A stretch of 31,550 bases of DNA from JAHEJX01 sp041605955 (GTDB lineage Bacteria; Actinomycetota; Acidimicrobiia; Spongiisociales; UBA5794): contig JBFIXI010000048.1 in the NCBI GenBank assembly GCA_041605955.1, positions 1 through 31,550 of the forward strand. Reading direction: 5' to 3'. Numbering within the stretch: position 1 is the first letter of the stretch; every line of letters starts with the position of its first letter. Below are positions 31,078 through 31,550 of this stretch, piece after piece. Under the pieces are notes generated by a model. The model was not told where the DNA came from. It saw only the letters and a program-made list of their open reading frames with translations, and searched no databases. Made by a program: the position numbers and the translations under genes.

Positions 31078-31111
31078 GGGCCGGCCCTGGCTGTGCTGCC
31101 GGGGCCGGCCC
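31078..31111. terminator. Strong hairpin after the SMP-30/NHL-like gene
   Basis: A 14-bp stem (GGGCCGGCCCTGGC with GCCGGGGCCGGCCC, one G-U) with a TGTGCT loop, 21 bp past the minus-strand stop at 31133. It should end transcription of that gene. Confidence 0.7.
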
Positions 31112-31132
31112 TATCCCTCTCATTTGCCCTGC

Positions 31133-31550
31133 TCAGCCGGGAACCTTGGTGCCCTTCTCCCCCACTGCGATGCGCAGCACTCCCGGTCCCCACACCTCGG
31201 GGAAGCCGAGGTTGGGCCCGATGCCGTAGTTGACGACGTAGAGGCTCTCGTCGTGGCGGTTGCTGCCGAACGCGAGCGAAGACGCCCAATCGATCCCGTC
31301 GGTGGTGTCGGCTATCAGGTCGACGGAGTGGTCGTGATTGATCCGTAGCACGGTGCTCTGGGCGATTACCGCCGCGTAGACGTTGCCGGCGCGGCTCAGC
31401 GCGAGCCCGTCGACGCCGAACAGCTCAGGGCCCTGGTGCCAGATCTCGGCGGCACCGGCGCCGCCGTCCCTGCCGATGGGGATCGTCACGATCGAGCCTT
31501 GCTCGGTGACGCCCACATACAGCATCCGCTTGTGAGCTTCGATGCCGTTG
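31133..31550 (-). CDS. SMP-30/NHL-like beta-propeller protein, 3' part
   Basis: The frame is open to the right edge of the window, so only the C-terminal ~138 residues are seen. The order NGIEAHKRMLYVGVTEQGSIVTIPI, DGLALSRAGNVYAAVIAQSTVLRI, ASSLAFGSNRHDESLYVVNYG is that of SMP-30/gluconolactonase and NHL-type propellers, where each blade repeats a D-G-x-A and L-Y-V pattern. It may be a lactonase or a secreted propeller; the catalytic metal ligands would lie partly outside the window. The first ATG inside the window (31525) is internal, since conserved residues precede it. Confidence 0.75.
   Translation of the reverse strand, partial: NGIEAHKRMLYVGVTEQGSIVTIPIGRDGGAGAAEIWHQGPELFGVDGLALSRAGNVYAAVIAQSTVLRINHDHSVDLIADTTDGIDWASSLAFGSNRHDESLYVVNYGIGPNLGFPEVWGPGVLRIAVGEKGTKVPG

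Overview
The window is a high-GC chromosomal stretch, almost certainly from an actinobacterium. An Acidimicrobiia-like lineage is my guess from gene content, not a computed placement. Evidence for Actinobacteria: an F420-type PPOX-fold oxidoreductase, a DUF3159-type membrane protein, GTG starts, strong G/C third-position bias, and many starts preceded at a fixed 6-7 nt by a TANNNT -10 hexamer, the layout of leaderless mRNAs. I saw no rRNA, tRNA, CRISPR array, insertion sequence or phage gene. It reads as ordinary chromosome with several unusual genes.

Layout. 1-8.5 kb: a LiaF-like membrane protein, an F420-type oxidoreductase, acetate kinase, a lipoprotein cytochrome c beside a PCuAC copper chaperone, a PLP-dependent group II decarboxylase, a peroxiredoxin-like gene with an in-frame TGA at its catalytic cysteine (a predicted selenoprotein), a DUF3159 protein, a GNAT-like protein and a phosphofructokinase with the pyrophosphate-dependent signature. 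8.5-12.8 kb: a PepSY protein divergent from an OmpR-type two-component system with mirrored operator-like repeats between them, then a lipoprotein and an acyl-CoA thioesterase-like protein. 12.9-14.7 kb: ammonium transporter plus PII protein behind a GlnR-like box. 15.1-21.0 kb: a CUT2 (FrcABC-type) sugar ABC operon whose binding protein is an internal tandem duplication, followed by an RmlD-like reductase. 21.1-25.5 kb, minus strand: a membrane molybdopterin oxidoreductase, a GNAT/ADP-forming acyl-CoA synthetase fusion and a DUF2383-type four-helix protein. 25.7-31.5 kb: a PAS protein overlapping a metallo-beta-lactamase-fold hydrolase, a large secreted subtilase, a lipoprotein, and an SMP-30/NHL-like gene cut by the window end.

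Metabolic links are inference. PPi-dependent phosphofructokinase, acetate kinase and an ADP-forming acyl-CoA synthetase with its phospho-histidine suggest energy-saving sugar and acetate metabolism. Cytochrome c plus PCuAC suggests an aerobic respiratory chain with a copper oxidase, and the Sec peroxiredoxin suggests peroxide defence.

The points most worth a second look are: the UGA-containing peroxiredoxin with a candidate bSECIS hairpin, the two-domain substrate-binding protein with a 13-bp perfect hairpin behind it, the mirrored direct-repeat operators between PepSY and the two-component system, the consistent leaderless promoter spacing, and the molybdopterin enzyme with an internal twin-arginine motif after four membrane segments.
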